A stretch of 64,000 nucleotides of DNA from Heracleum sosnowskyi (lineage: Eukaryota > Streptophyta > Magnoliopsida > Apiales > Apiaceae), in the NCBI GenBank assembly GCA_030848705.1, contig JAUIZM010000015.1, positions 558,001-622,000 of the forward strand, written 5' to 3'. This document shows positions 36,411-48,900 of this stretch, piece after piece. The position numbers were made by a program, and so were the translations under genes. The stretch's first letter is position 1, and every line of letters begins with the position of its first letter. Under the pieces are notes generated by a model. It saw nothing but the letters and a program-made list of their open reading frames with translations, had not been told where the DNA came from and searched no databases.

Positions 36411-36816
36411 TGGTATCAGAGCTGGCGATTGTGATTATGATCCTCATCAACGATTGATTATGCAATTTTGTCGAAGTTCTCATCAAAATCTGTAAATCTT
36501 CAAGGTGTTTTCTTATCTAAATTCATCTTGATTGTATCATTTCATAGTTAGAGTTTACGATCTGTTTAATAAAGAATCTACAGTTCATACACATTATCGT
36601 TCTTGTTGAAATTATGTTGTTATCGATTGAGATTATCGTTCTTGTTGAAATCGTATTGTTATTGATTGAGATTGAGCTATTTTTTTCTGATTTCTGATTG
36701 TTGTATTGTTCATAACAAATTAGATGTTTCAATCCTTGGTTGTTTCTCTGTTTCAATTCATCTCAAAAGTTATCGTTTCTTGATTGTTCTTCTGATTGTG
36801 AAATTACTGAATCAAA

Positions 36817-38512
36817 ATGTCTACAAGCGAAAATATAATGCAAGTTATTCAATCGAATTCTGATCCTTCGAGCGTGTATTATATTCATCCTTATGATGCA
36901 AATACGACGCAACTTGTTTCAGTCAAATTTAATGGTAATAATTTTAACAACTGGAAAAGGTTAATGATGTTGATCTTATCAGCTAAAAATAATCTAGGTT
37001 TTGTTAATGGAATATTGACTGCACCAGGAACAAATTCACCTGACTATATTGCTTGGGATCGATGTAATTCTATTTTCATATCCTGGATTTTGTTTAATCT
37101 TGATGATGTTATTGCGAGAAGTGTGTTTTTTCTCAAAACTGCAAGGTCTATTTGGAGAGATTTGGAGGAAAGATTTGGTTGCTCGTCCATTACTGAATTG
37201 TACTCATTAGAACATGAACTAATGGAGATTTCTCAGAAAAATCAAAATGTTTCAGAATTCCACACAAAGATTAAAACAGTTTGGGATAATATTGATGACT
37301 TGGATCCAATTCCTAATTGCACCTGTGCCAATCGTACCTGTGAGTTTGGGCAAAAAAAAAATCAGAAAACAACAGGAACAAAGGCTATTACAGTTCTTAC
37401 TTAAACTGAATGATAAGTACAGTGTTGTTAGAGGTCATATTATGATGATGCATCCATTGCCAACTATATCACAAGATTTTAGACTAGTTGCTCAGGAAGA
37501 AAGTCATAAGGACATTTCATCATTGTCTTTACATACTGAAAATGTGGCATTTGTTGCAGACAAAAGACACTATGGACCATTGAATTCTCAATATGGATCA
37601 TCTAATATTCAAAGGTCTTTTGCAAATCAGAGTTATCAGAGACAAACAGGTGGTCAAGCCGGTGGCTCATACAATTTTAAGATTCAGAATTCTGCACCTA
37701 AAAGACCATCTAAGCCAGGAGCAAATTATTTTTGCACACATTGTAAAGTGCAAGGTCACAGTGTTGACAGGTGTTTCCAAATTCATGTATTCCCACCAGG
37801 TTTCAAGGGTTTTAAAGACAGAAAAATGAATTCTACTGATGCTACTGTCATTTCTCAGAACTTGCCTACTAATGATGAAGGTGTTTCTCCAGTTATGCAA
37901 GATTCTAATGTTGGATCTCGACATAATTCCATGACTTCTCCAAGTCTTACTGATGAACAATATACTCAGCTTTTGGAATTGCTTCATAAGCAATTTCCAT
38001 CTCATGATAATTCTACCTCAGATGATCATGCTCTCTTAGCAAGTAATATATGCATATTGTCTTCCTCAAGGTCACAATGGTTAGTAGACAGTGGAGCTAC
38101 TTGCCACATTTGTGCAAATCTAGGACACTTTCTGAATTATACCTCTATCTCCAATCAACATATTACCATTCCTGATGGCAGTAAAATACCAGTTTTACAC
38201 AAAAGCACTGTTGTTCTCAATGATAAAATCATTATGACTGATGTACTTCATGTTCCTGACTTTCACTTCTATCTCATACCTGATCCTGAAATTTATCGTT
38301 CCTTCGTTGGCAAAATTAATTACCTTACCAATACGCGTCCTGATTTGAATTATGTTGTTCAAGTTTTAAGTCAATTCCTCCAGACACCACGATCCTCTCA
38401 TCTTGATGCTCTACTTCATACTTTAAAGTATGTTTCTACTTCCCCTAATCAAGGTATTCTTCTTAAGGCATCTGACTCTTTGACACTTCAGGCATATTCT
38501 GATAGTGACTGA
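36817..38512 (+). pseudogene. Ty1/copia gag-protease with frameshift and large internal deletion
   Basis: A UBN2/gag-type domain (NGNNFNNWKRLMMLILSAKN) starts at the ATG at 36817. A ten-A run near 37352-37361 coincides with the shift into the next frame, which carries a CX2CX4HX4C zinc knuckle (CTHCKVQGHSVDRC, about 37733-37776) and the protease motif WLVDSGATCHIC (about 38080-38115). Near 38275 the sequence jumps from the protease straight into the end of the reverse transcriptase/RNase H region (PDPEIYRSFVGKINYLT). Integrase and most of the polymerase are therefore deleted. The frame stops at 38510. Non-functional without helper. Confidence 0.85.
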
Positions 38513-38949
38513 GCTGCTTGTCCAACATCTAGACGCTTCGTAACTGGTCATGTTTTACTTTATGGGGATTCTCCTATGGCCTGGAAATCTAAGAAACAAG
38601 CTACGATTTCTTGTTTTTCTTCTGAATCTGAATACAGGGCAATGGCCTCAGCTGCTGCAGAGGTTACATGGACAGTTCGTTTGTTGGAAGAACTTGGTAA
38701 CCCTTCACTGTGATAATCAGTTTGTAATACATATTGCCAAAAATCCTATTTTTCATGAACGAACGAAGCACATTGATACTGATTGTCACTTCACCCGTGA
38801 CAAAGTTCTTGAAGGTCTTCTCCAACTCACTTACTTACCAACTCAAAATCAACTTGCTGATGCATTTACAAAGATTCTTCCCCTTCCTCAGTTTCAGACT
38901 CTCATTTCCAAGTTAGGAATGTATTCTACACCTCCCAACTTGAGGGGGA
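38513..38949 (+). pseudogene. Ty1/copia RNase H remnant
   Basis: After the stop at 38510 the RNase H region continues through MAWKSKKQATISCFSSESEY (about 38577-38636). After a frame change it continues with TKHIDTDCHFTRDKV (about 38767-38811) and QNQLADAFTKILP, the usual end of copia pol. The purine tract TTGAGGGGGA ends at 38949. Confidence 0.82.
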
Positions 38950-39188
38950 TATTAAACATATTACATTACCACCAACATCTCAGACCATTGCTCAAAATCA
39001 AGCCAATGTTACCCAACAGTACACACCAAATATACATGCCAAGTCAGCAGGATAACAGTTCTTATTTATGGAAAGTAGTTAGTTAGTAGTGAAATAATTA
39101 GGAAAGTGCTAACTATAGTTTGTTGTATATACCAGAGTAGTAGCAATATTTCAAGAGTAATAATTTTTACATTCTTTCTCAAAAAACT
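38950..39188 (+). repeat. Copia 3' LTR, left part
   Basis: Starts right after the purine tract (TATTAAAC, where TG would be expected). The stretch from GTTCTTATTTATGG onward matches 29360-29444. It is interrupted at 39188 by a reverse-oriented LTR element and resumes at 44877. Confidence 0.8.
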
Positions 39189-41186
39189 TGTTGGATTTTT
39201 AAGGTTTATAGATAAGCAAATAGAGAGGCATGGTAGGAGAAGACATGAATACGAAGATGTAATATATTGATATAGGTTTGATATATGTTTGATGCCTCTT
39301 ATTGTCTAAGGATCAAGTCCTTATATAGACTTACAAAATAAAAACTGAAAAATATACATAAATGAAAACATAATTGAGAATTATTCCTTGACTGATTCTT
39401 GCCACCAAATCAGCCTCCATTGAATATTGAAGCATATTCCAACACTCCTCATTGCTTCAATATTTGTTATTGTCTTCTCCACATCAACATTAAAGATATC
39501 TTCATGCTAAAGTGCATTTATTTTATGTGTTTTTTGTTTCCTTGCAAATTCTTTTCATGTATACCAATCACAAATTATAGTTGTTTCCCTCATATACTTC
39601 AGGAAAAACATTGTAAAATTTATAGAATCAGTACCATGTGTACACTACACCATATATGGGATTCACCAACATTAATTTTTGTGTTATCGGCTAAAATGTT
39701 ACCTTAGATGACTTAAATTTGATATAAGGCAATATATGATTTTAGCGTTGCTGGTGATGTAATTTAGTGTTACCTTAAACAAAATTAAAATATTATTGTA
39801 ACATAAATTAAAGCGTTACAGTTGATGATTAAAAAAGTGTTAGCAAAATAAATAAAAAACAGGCGGCAAAAAAATAAATAAAAATGAGAAGAAAGCTGGC
39901 AAAATTTTGGACCAAAATTTTGGGCGGCCAATATCCTAAAATTAAACCCGCTCAGACATTTTTGTACCCATCCCTCCGCTCAAACATTTTGAGACTCTCT
40001 ATATCTCTCTCAAAACATTACTCTCTGTATTTCTCTCAAAACATTACTCTCTCAAAATCTCGAATGGTTCTACATGGTTTAATTAGGTTCTTCAAAGATT
40101 AATTAGGGTTCTTCAAGGTTCAGTTAGGGCCACTACGGGTTGTAGCTATTAGGGCTTCTGCTCATTCACTGCTTTGGGAGCTTATTTCAACAAGGTACAA
40201 ACCCTAATTTTTGTGTTAAATAGGCGTGGAATTTGTGTTTGTGTTTTAGTAGCCTTTGTGTTTGTTTGAAATATATATGTTTAGAATGGGCCTAATTACT
40301 GTTTATTAAGGCTTAATTTGTGTTTATGTTCTTTAATTTACGTTTCTTTGTGTTCTTTGGGAGCATAGTTTGTACTAATTCGTGGATACAATGGAGAATG
40401 GAGACTATCATTTTTTTGTTCATTTTAAGGAATTATTAGAGCATTAGCCTTTAAAATTGTGGTTCTTTCGATCTCCAATGATGGTTTTTTCACAAGATTT
40501 AAACCATCAACCTTCCGTAAAATTTAAAATACAGGCTAGATGGAAACATTAAAGTTGGAGCTAGCCCAAATATATGGCAGTCTAATTTTGTGTAGTGCTA
40601 ACTGTTAACTGTTAACTGTTATGATTATGATTATGTTTATCTTGATACAGATGAGAATCAATTTGAACACATCTCTCACTCGTCTTGCTTTTCACTCCAA
40701 TTGTTTATCAACATGCTTCCTCCCTCCGCAACCATGAACTCGTAAGGTTTCTTAATTTTCTTCACGTACTTTACTGTAATTTTATATTTACCTTTGATTC
40801 GTTTATTTGTTAAAGTTTTCATCTAAGATTAGCGTAATTAAATTTACACGAGCAGGTTTTCATAATGAACGATTTCATTTTATCACTAACTTCTTAGCTA
40901 AAAAGTTCTGAATGAATATCAAGGAAAAGCTAAGCAAGAGGTGAATTATAAGCACATTTTTATATATGTAATGTGTGTGTATATCTATACCAGTATTTGA
41001 CATTGAGAAATTAGAGTAGTTTCGCTGATATGAAGTTTTGTACACTTATCAGTATTTAAGGGAACTCCGAGAACAAGAAGTACTATTTTTCTGATGACCT
41101 TGAAACTCTAATATTTGTATTTTTATGTGAAACTGATTTCGGTTATGTAGGAGAGACAGATGCCGAGGCAATGGCAGTGGAACTCC

Positions 41187-41243
41187 TATAGATTTAGGCC
41201 TGGTACTGTGGCTCTCTGTGATATTCACAAGGACCAGAAGTCA
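41187..41243 (+). pseudogene. Histone H3-like fragment within the CACTA element
   Basis: In the frame starting at 41160 the residues YRFRPGTVALCDIHKDQKS match the H3 segment around residues 53-71 except at a few positions. Flanking codons on both sides are not histone-like. Length is only about 19 residues, but this is one of the most conserved protein stretches known, so chance identity is unlikely. Probably a captured and decayed exon piece. Confidence 0.6.
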
Positions 41244-43595
41244 TGGAACTCCTCTTGGTTTTTGACATTCATGCCTAAGCATCCTCTTGGATTTTGGCAT
41301 GTCCCAAACTCAGAGTGTGTGTTCGGCAGCTGCGTGTTATGTATGTCCCCAACTCAGAGCGAGAAAGAAGAATGGTAGCGAACATCCCGACTTAATTCTT
41401 TTAAGCTATTCCCTCTCTAATTCGGGTGAGTTTTGAAACTGATTTTTGTTTTAAGTATTCACTTGTTTATATAGTCCAGTTTCATATGTGCAAATGAGGT
41501 CATGTGGGTGTGTTCCTTAAATCAAAATTGGCGTCCCTAAACCTTATACAATCTTGCTAGATTGTTGTGTCATGTGGATTAAGGGTTAATTGTTTATAAT
41601 ATAGGTTCTATGGGGTTTGGAACCCTCGTCGTACAAGCACACAAAGTTATCCACATGTGGTTTTTACGAAAATACAAAAACTGCAATTCTAACCAGTTTT
41701 TCTGGAACATTAGGTCCCTTTAGAATTAAATTTGACCAAGAATATACCATAAGAGTTGTTGTAAATGGTGTTCTTTATATCACAATAGAACTTGATAATT
41801 TTCAAAGTAAAATTATTGGAGTTGTGGATTGGAAATTTACATGGACTTGTAAAATTCTGGAATTTTCAGGATCTCTGTTTTGAATTGGGGGCATGATTTA
41901 AAAGGGTTAAAGTTCTATTTAATTATTGGACAAAGAATCAAAGATTTAGATATAGGTCTTTAGAATATATTTGCAAAATATGGTGGGAAGAAAATGTGTA
42001 GGAATTGAGATAGAGCTCATCGAACATGGTTGGATCTAGCTGTTTTTGAACAGGCAGCTTGACAGACTTATAAAATTAGGCCATAAATTGTAAATTCCAT
42101 GTAATGCAATAAAGTTTTAATATGTTGTAACTTAAACTGTTTAGCAAACTCAAGAGAAAGAATTAGTCAATTATAGCAAACCGTTTGGAAGTAACATCCA
42201 TATTATCAATGTTGATTTCTGCATATTATGATCCCTAGAAAATCTGCCCTGTTTTAGACACATATTTTGGATGAGTTAGGGAGGAAATTAGACAACTCAT
42301 AAAGAATAAAATGTGTTCATAAAACTTTGATCTACAGGTCTGCTAAGTTTTGTAATTTTCAGACCTAATGTGTATGAATTAGAGCCTTAATAATCAACAT
42401 AAACTCTATAATTCTGCATTTTTCAGGATTAATTTACGACATTGAAGCTGTATTTTCATGGTCATAAATTTATAATTGGTTAATGTCTAGATAATGAAAG
42501 TTGTAGTCTTATGTCTTAACTATATGCCTGTAAAATATTGCGGCTACCAGACTTGTAGATGGTGTCTAATAGACGAATTACTGGGGCTTGTTAAAGCTGA
42601 TTCTGGGCAGCTGAAATAACAAACTTCAAATATCTTCCTTGAGTGGTATAGGCCTTGTTATAGAGCAAACTCTTGATATGTTAGGACCTGAAGTGTATAA
42701 ATTACTCGGCAAAAAAAAATTAATTCATCTGAGTATACAAATTGAGAGATATTGGCCTTGAAGTAAGTCACTCTAGGCTAACAGAACTAAGAGAAAGACA
42801 CTGTTGTATGGTAAACTTTGTAAAATCTTATAGGCTGGTCTGTATTGAATAAAAGCTTTAGAATAGGTTTGAATAAGGTACTACATCTCTTCCATGATTC
42901 AACTCTACAGAAGCGTAGGAAAGGAGTGAGTAACCACAGCGTATGACAACTTTAGTAGGATTTTCAGTTGATTTATAGAAGTATTTAGAATATCAAATGT
43001 GGAAATATATACTTTTGGGCCCTGGCTATCCATCAGTTTTCACGTAGGTTTTTTAGGGCTAGCTCTTTGTTAGAGTACTGAATATCATTCTAAAGTAGAA
43101 ACGATTATCAACCATAATATAGTGACTAAAAATTCTATGTTTTTAATTTTAGACTTACCCTACTAAATCTTATAGATGATCATCCCAAGTTAAAGTACAT
43201 ACTTAGGTAGTGAAGGAAATTGTTTAAAAATTGTTTCCACATGTTGTTGCAGGCACACTACGTAGACAACGCAACATAGATGATGGATTAAGGTATAAGA
43301 TCATCTATGGTTCTTGATGCGAACACTGTAGTGTATTATGTTGTGTGCTGGTTTAATAAATCTTCTGATTTATGTAGTTAGTCTGAAGGAACACCTCCAA
43401 TGCAATTAGATATGTATTTACATAGAAAATTTTGTGCAGGAATGGTTTCGTTTGCAATTAGTTTAAAGACTACTGGGTCCATGATGTACCACCCTACTGA
43501 TCGTTCTAACGTTGTTGAGTGCATTGGTTTAGAGGCTTACCTTATTACAGCTTTTTTAATTTATTAGCTTCCTCTTCTTTTTTTTTTCTGCGCAG

Positions 43596-43739
43596 ACGAA
43601 GAAAATCATGTCATTAGATAAAGGTCTACTAATCTCAGGAGCAAAAAAGAGACGAGATCTAGAGGGACGTGTAACTACGTTGATCAAGGAAATAAAAGAG
43701 TCAAGTGTTTCCGTTGGAGATGACGACGATACTCCGTGA
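43596..43739 (+). CDS. Possible terminal exon or small ORF in the CACTA element, unknown function
   Basis: A strong acceptor (T-rich tract then CTGCGCAG) precedes TKKIMSLDKGLLISGAKKRR and a frame that ends GDDDDTP and TGA at 43737-43739; an internal ATG is at 43608. The peptide is basic, then amphipathic, with an acidic end. It may be the last exon of the element's former gene. I do not recognise a domain. Confidence 0.4.
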   Translation, partial: TKKIMSLDKGLLISGAKKRRDLEGRVTTLIKEIKESSVSVGDDDDTP

Positions 43740-44427
43740 CTGGTCTGCGTTTGAAAGCTTATTTAAGTAGTCTTTTCTTACCAATATTGTGATGGTACTT
43801 TTGTGAACAATATTGTGACGGTACTTTATTAGTGTGACTGTAAAACTAAGTAGGTACTGTTTTTGGAAATTTGTTCTGGGTAGTTCTATCTAAGTACCTT
43901 TTGGTGTTTGTTTAATGACATCGAACATATGTTTATAGTGATGTTAATCCAATGCATTTGGTTTTTGTTGGTTTACAAAATGTTACTAAAACATGAAAAT
44001 GTGTTGGCAAAAAATGAATAATGTTGCAATAAAGTAAAATGGTGTTGCCAAAATACAAAAAAGTGTTTCACAAATAAGTGTTGCCAATTAAGAAAATATT
44101 ATTATAGTGCTAGGTATTGCAACACATGCTTTATCAAGTACTTGTGTTGGCATAGGGTCTATTCTAACGCTTTTCTTAGTGTTGGTAAAGACAAGAAAGT
44201 ATTGCCATTGGGATATACGGTAACAGTTTTTTCATGTGTTATTGTAGGTTTATCAAGTGTTGGCATAGACCCCTACGGCCACAGTGCAAAGTCCAACACT
44301 TCGAAAATTGGGAAAAGTGATGGCGTAGGCTATTTTTTGGCTTTTAGCAATAGTATTCATGATTTTTCACACTTTTTTTAGGTGTTGGCAAATGTCATAT
44401 ATGGTGTAGTGGTAGGAATGCAAACAA

Positions 44428-44543
44428 GGTTTGTGGTTATGGTTGTGGTTATGGTTATGGTTATGGTTATGGTTATGGTTATGTTTATGTTTATGTTTAT
44501 GTTTATGGTTTATGGTTTATGGTTATGGTTTATGGGGCATTGT
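44428..44543. repeat. (GGTTAT)n hexamer array within the TRIM-like element
   Basis: Perfect and near-perfect GGTTAT and GTTTAT hexamers. Not the plant telomere repeat. Open frames across it are low-complexity artefacts. Confidence 0.9.
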
Positions 44544-44993
44544 TTTTGTATATGGGTATGGGTCATGGTATTTTATCAAAAGCATAGGTCCCTTAAGAAG
44601 AGAGCTCTGATACCATGTTGGATTTTTAAGGTTTATAGATAAGCAAATAGAGAGGCATGGTAGGAGAAGACATGAATATGAAGATGTAATATATTGATAT
44701 AGGTTTGATATATGTTTGATGCCTCTTATTGTCTAAGGATCAAGTCCTTATATAGACTTACAAAATAAAAACTGAAAAATATACATAAATAAAAACATAA
44801 TTGAGAATTATTTTTTAACTGATCCTTGCCACCAAATCAGCCTCCATTGAATATTGAAACATATTCCAACAAAACACTCTCTCTCTCCAAAAATCTCTCT
44901 GTAACAAAAACATAATGTGTACTTACTGATTAAGCAAGGAAGAAGATGACGCTTCATTAGATTTGATTGTTCTTTATTTCTCGAAAAGTAACA

Positions 44994-45786
44994 TACTTCT
45001 GCACCTCTGCCTTTTATACTTCAACTGTTCAAGTAATGTCATTAATAGCATCAGTATTCAATATAACCAATTAATGTTGATTGAAAATGTTTCAACGGGC
45101 TACCTATATAGGTACTCCAGTTGTTTTTTTCTTTCTGTTTGGTTTTCGCCCGGCGGGGGCAGGGGCAGGGGTTAGCAAAAATGAAAAGAATTTTCATAAA
45201 TCATGAAAATAATGTAATTATTAATATGTGTATCTTATATGCCTATAAATTAGTTCAAGGATTGATTGATTAATAAAAAAAATTAGTGTTTTGATTTTAT
45301 TTAATACATTAAAAAGTAAAAATAATAATCTATTCTAGGTTAAGGTAAGCCTAATAAAAGGTAGTGAACACCAAAAGTGGTGGATATATCTATTCTCCTC
45401 GGTACCTGATGCCTTCATCTTCAAAAAAAACATTAAAATCTAGATGTTGCATGCACCACTCCCTCTGCAACTCTGCATCTAATTATACACACACATACAC
45501 AAATAATTACTGTAATTTCAAGTTGCTTGAATGCAACACCCAACCAAATTTAGTAACTACTAAATAAGTAAAACCGTGTTAATTATTTAATTTACTAAAT
45601 ATTATAATAAAAAAATCTATTCTGGGTTGCATGCACATTTTTGTGTTTGTGCATACATACGTTTTATCTCTCTCTCTCTCTCTGTACGTTTCTTTTACTC
45701 TCTCTAAATCTATACCATCCTAAAAACTCGCCTGAATTTACTCTCCTTAGACCTACAACCTTAAAATCATTACATCTTTGCACGGG

Positions 45787-45817
<31 letters not shown>

Positions 45818-45932
45818 GCGTATAACCTACCACTATGGGTGTGCGTCTTTTAATTGTATTAATGCAGATGCGAATATTGTATGCTGATCATGTGTTGTAT
45901 TTTAGTTGAATGATTTGATTAGGTGAATATTA
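44994..45932 (+). other. Region upstream of the first CLASSY-like gene
   Basis: Intergenic and probable promoter/leader. CT microsatellites lie at about 45668-45682 and 45790-45818, which are common in plant leaders. A possible leader intron (GTAATC at 45786 to TGCAG at 45867) is weakly supported. Confidence 0.45.
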
Positions 45933-48900
45933 ATGGAGTACAGTAAATTGCCGGTAGCTAAGAGAACTAGGTCGGGTTGTAATAGGTTTATAGAGGAAGA
46001 ATATAAGAGACTTCAAAGTTCCGGCTCCGTGACTCCGGTGCCGGAGGTTGAGTATGTTGTGTTGGATGATGATGATGATGGTGATGAAGGGTTGAGTGGG
46101 GATGAGAGAGGTAAGAGTAAGAAATCTAGGTGGGAATCTAAGAAGGGTATATCAGAGTTGGATCATAAAGATAAAAGTGCAAGTGATAGTGATGTGATTG
46201 TAATGGAAGATACTGATGATTCTTTGACAAGTATTGAAGAGCCTGATTCTGATTTTGTTGAGATATCTGTTGTAGACAAAGGGGAAGGGGAAAAAATAAT
46301 CGAAACAATCGTATATGATAATGATGATGAGGAGGATGATGGATATGTGAGGGAGGATATGCCTGTGAATTTACACTCGTTTGATTCACTGTCTAGTGAA
46401 GATTTTAGTGATTATTCTGATGAGAGTTATAGAGGGGATGAGGGTTTTATTGGATCTGATCATGGTGGGAGTAGTTTGGATGATTCGAGGTCGTATGCTG
46501 AGTCTAAGGATGAAGGAAACAATGTTTCTGATGATGATTATGAGATAGAGTGCAGAGTTAAGAAGAGGAATGATGATGTTCAAAGGAAGGGGAGGGGAAA
46601 GTTGGTTGAGGGAAGAGGAAGGAAAAATGATAGAGGGAATAAGGAAATTGTTGATGGCAGATTTAAGGACAAGGTAGAAACTTTTGAGCTAGAAGAATCA
46701 AGATCATGCAATGATGAAAGCGATGACAGTGTTGAGGAGATTGATGGTCCAGACTATGAAACAAGTGATGGAAGGAAGAACGGGAAGCGAATTGTTAAGA
46801 GTGGATTCAGGAAAAGAAGTCAAAATGTGGCAGATCCAAGAAAAGATGGCTTGCAGAGTTGTTCTTTGGCGGAGTCTGATGATGATAAACGTGGTGGGGA
46901 ATATGTTAACAAAAATTGTGGCGGAAGATGGAAAAGTATGAAGATGGGCACTAGGAGAAAGTCAAAAAAGGATCATGAAGCTGAAAAGTTTCTTGTTGAT
47001 GGTATAGCTGGTATGGTAGAGAGTAGGCAAAAGAGTGAAAAAGAAGAAACACAATACAAGTTCTGGTTTACTGATAAAAAACCAGTTGAGATATCAGAGT
47101 TGGATAAAGAGCTTGATGGGCTCTTTGAAGAAATGAACACATACCTTGCTTGTGAAGATATTGGTTCAACTCCACTGGTAAGTATTAACTTAATTTAAAT
47201 TTACAGTTTCCTTTCTATTTCGGTCCTAATTTGATCTCTTATATACCTTAATGCTTCACCTTAGAGATCTTAAGTCTTAGATTGTTCGATATCTAAAGTC
47301 TCAGATTGATACCTGGTGGATGCAGAAGACATAATTTGTGAACATTCAGCTTCAGTGACACATGTTGATTTGCTTCTTTCTTTTACTACATTTTTAACAT
47401 ATGAAGTGTTTTGAGAAATTTTCATCATCTAACCTACAAGTATTTTATGTGCAACTCACGTTATATGTTTGTTTGAGAATCTGATCTTTACTAAAAGGTA
47501 ATATATTTAGCAAATTAAAGAGAAACAGACAGAGCAGCAATATACCTGTTTATTTATGAGTCATGAAAATCCTTTTTTGAATTGAACAATTAAAACATTT
47601 CTGTTCTGGACATTGATTGTTGACCACGTGCAGGAGGTTGACAATGTTGATCATAGTAAGATGCAAAGTGATTGTAGTCGAGGCAACCACTATCTTGTTC
47701 TTGATGAACAAATTGGACGTGTATGCAAATATTGTTCACATGTGAGCCAAGAGATGAGACATATTCTTCCGGACTTTGTAAGTGATATCCTAGTCTTGAC
47801 TTATTATTTAAGTTCTTCAAATATTCAGTTAAAATTTTAATTGTGTACAGAGTAACTCATATTCACCGGGGCGTAGGAGGAGTTATTTTGTACAACCTGA
47901 ATGTCCGATATTATTTGATCACTTCCAAGACACGGGTTGTGAACGACATGATTATGAAGATTGCAACACTATAGGAACTGTCTGGGATTTGGTACCAGGG
48001 GCGAGAAGTAGCATGTATCAACACCAGCGTGAAGGCTTCGAGTTTATCTGGAATAATCTCGCTGGTGGAACTATCACTGAGAAATTGGAGAAGCCCCTTT
48101 CCAGTTCTGGTTCTGGATGCATTATATCACATGCCCCTGGGACAGGAAAAACTCGCCTCACAATCGTATTTCTCCAATCGTTCATGAGGCTGTACCCAGA
48201 TACTAGACCAGTAATCATAGCTCCTAAGAGCATGCTTCTTACTTGGGAAGAGGAGTTCAAAAAGTGGAAGATCAATCTACCTTTCCACAATATGAACAAC
48301 CCGGAGTTCTCGGGCCAGGAAAATCTAGAAGCTGTAAGCACTTTGAGGAAAGGAAAGGACAGAAGGAACAGTATAACTCTCACTCGTTTAGTCAAGCTTT
48401 TTTCATGGAAAAAGGACAAAAGCATCCTGGGAATCACATATACTTTGTTTGATAGACTTGTGAGAGCTGAGACAAGAAATGCTGACTGCACTCCTTCAGA
48501 AGAGCAAATGGGGAATGCCCTTCTTAAGCTTCCAACCCTTATTGTACTGGATGAAGGACACACCCCCCGCAATGACCAAAGCGGCCTCTACAACTCTTTG
48601 CTTGATGTTGAGACAGAGAGGCGCATCATTCTGTCAGGAACTCCCTTCCAGAATAACTTCGTTGAGCTACATAATACCCTGCGCTTGGTGAACCCGAAAT
48701 TTGACGGTGCAATGAAGAAACGTCTGAGGAGGATCTGCAAAGAATTAAAATCTAATTGGTCTGGCCATAAACTGATGGAGTTAAAGCATATGATTAGTCC
48801 TTTTGTCCATGTGCATAAAGGAAAGATACTTCAATCACGCTGTCCCGGTTTGAAGGATGCCTTGATTCACTTGCAGCTGACAGATTTGCAGGAGGAGCTA

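Larger units (their letters stand above)
39643..44411 (+). mobile_element. Non-autonomous CACTA (En/Spm-type) transposon, 4769 bp
   Basis: The ends CACTACACCATATATGG and (right, reverse complement) CACTACACCATATATGAC agree for 16 bases. The 3-bp target duplication GTA is present (39640-39642, 44412-44414). Subterminal regions carry many GTGTTGGCA / GTGTTGCCA / GCGTTAC-like words, as expected for CACTA transposase binding. No transposase domain was found in the interior. It holds a 5' CT-rich leader-like region (about 39985-40050), a histone-H3-like fragment and a terminal-exon-like small frame. Confidence 0.88.
39189..44871 (-). mobile_element. Small reverse-oriented LTR element (TRIM-like) inserted in the copia 3' LTR
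   Basis: The 256-bp LTRs at 39189-39444 and 44616-44871 begin TGTTGG and end CCAACA. GCTCTGATACCA at 44604-44615 is the reverse complement of the Met-tRNA primer site, so the element reads on the minus strand. A purine tract (AAGCAATGAGGAG on the minus strand) abuts the other LTR. Flanks are AAACT and AAACA. If the nested CACTA element is removed, only about 400 bp lie between the LTRs with no coding sequence, hence TRIM-like. Confidence 0.82.
29351..44993 (+). mobile_element. Composite: Ty1/copia element with both LTRs split by later insertions
   Basis: The copia LTR sequence appears as 29351-29444 plus 36240-36410 (5' LTR, lacking its outer end) and 38950-39188 plus 44877-44993 (3' LTR). 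The 5' copy is interrupted by a Ty3/gypsy element and the 3' copy by a reverse-oriented small LTR element. TGGTATCAGAGC (36411-36422) follows the 5' LTR and TTGAGGGGGA precedes the 3' LTR, as in plant copia elements. Because the left end of the 5' LTR is lost, the outer target duplication cannot be checked. Confidence 0.85.

Noticed and set aside
44428..44543. GGTTAT array as interstitial telomere repeat
   Set aside because: Plant telomeres are TTTAGGG-type. This hexamer differs and lies inside a TRIM-like element.
48018..48572. 184-codon minus-strand frame, with a counterpart at 61067-61744
   Set aside because: It mirrors the conserved SNF2 exon in both paralogues; explained by codon bias of the sense strand.
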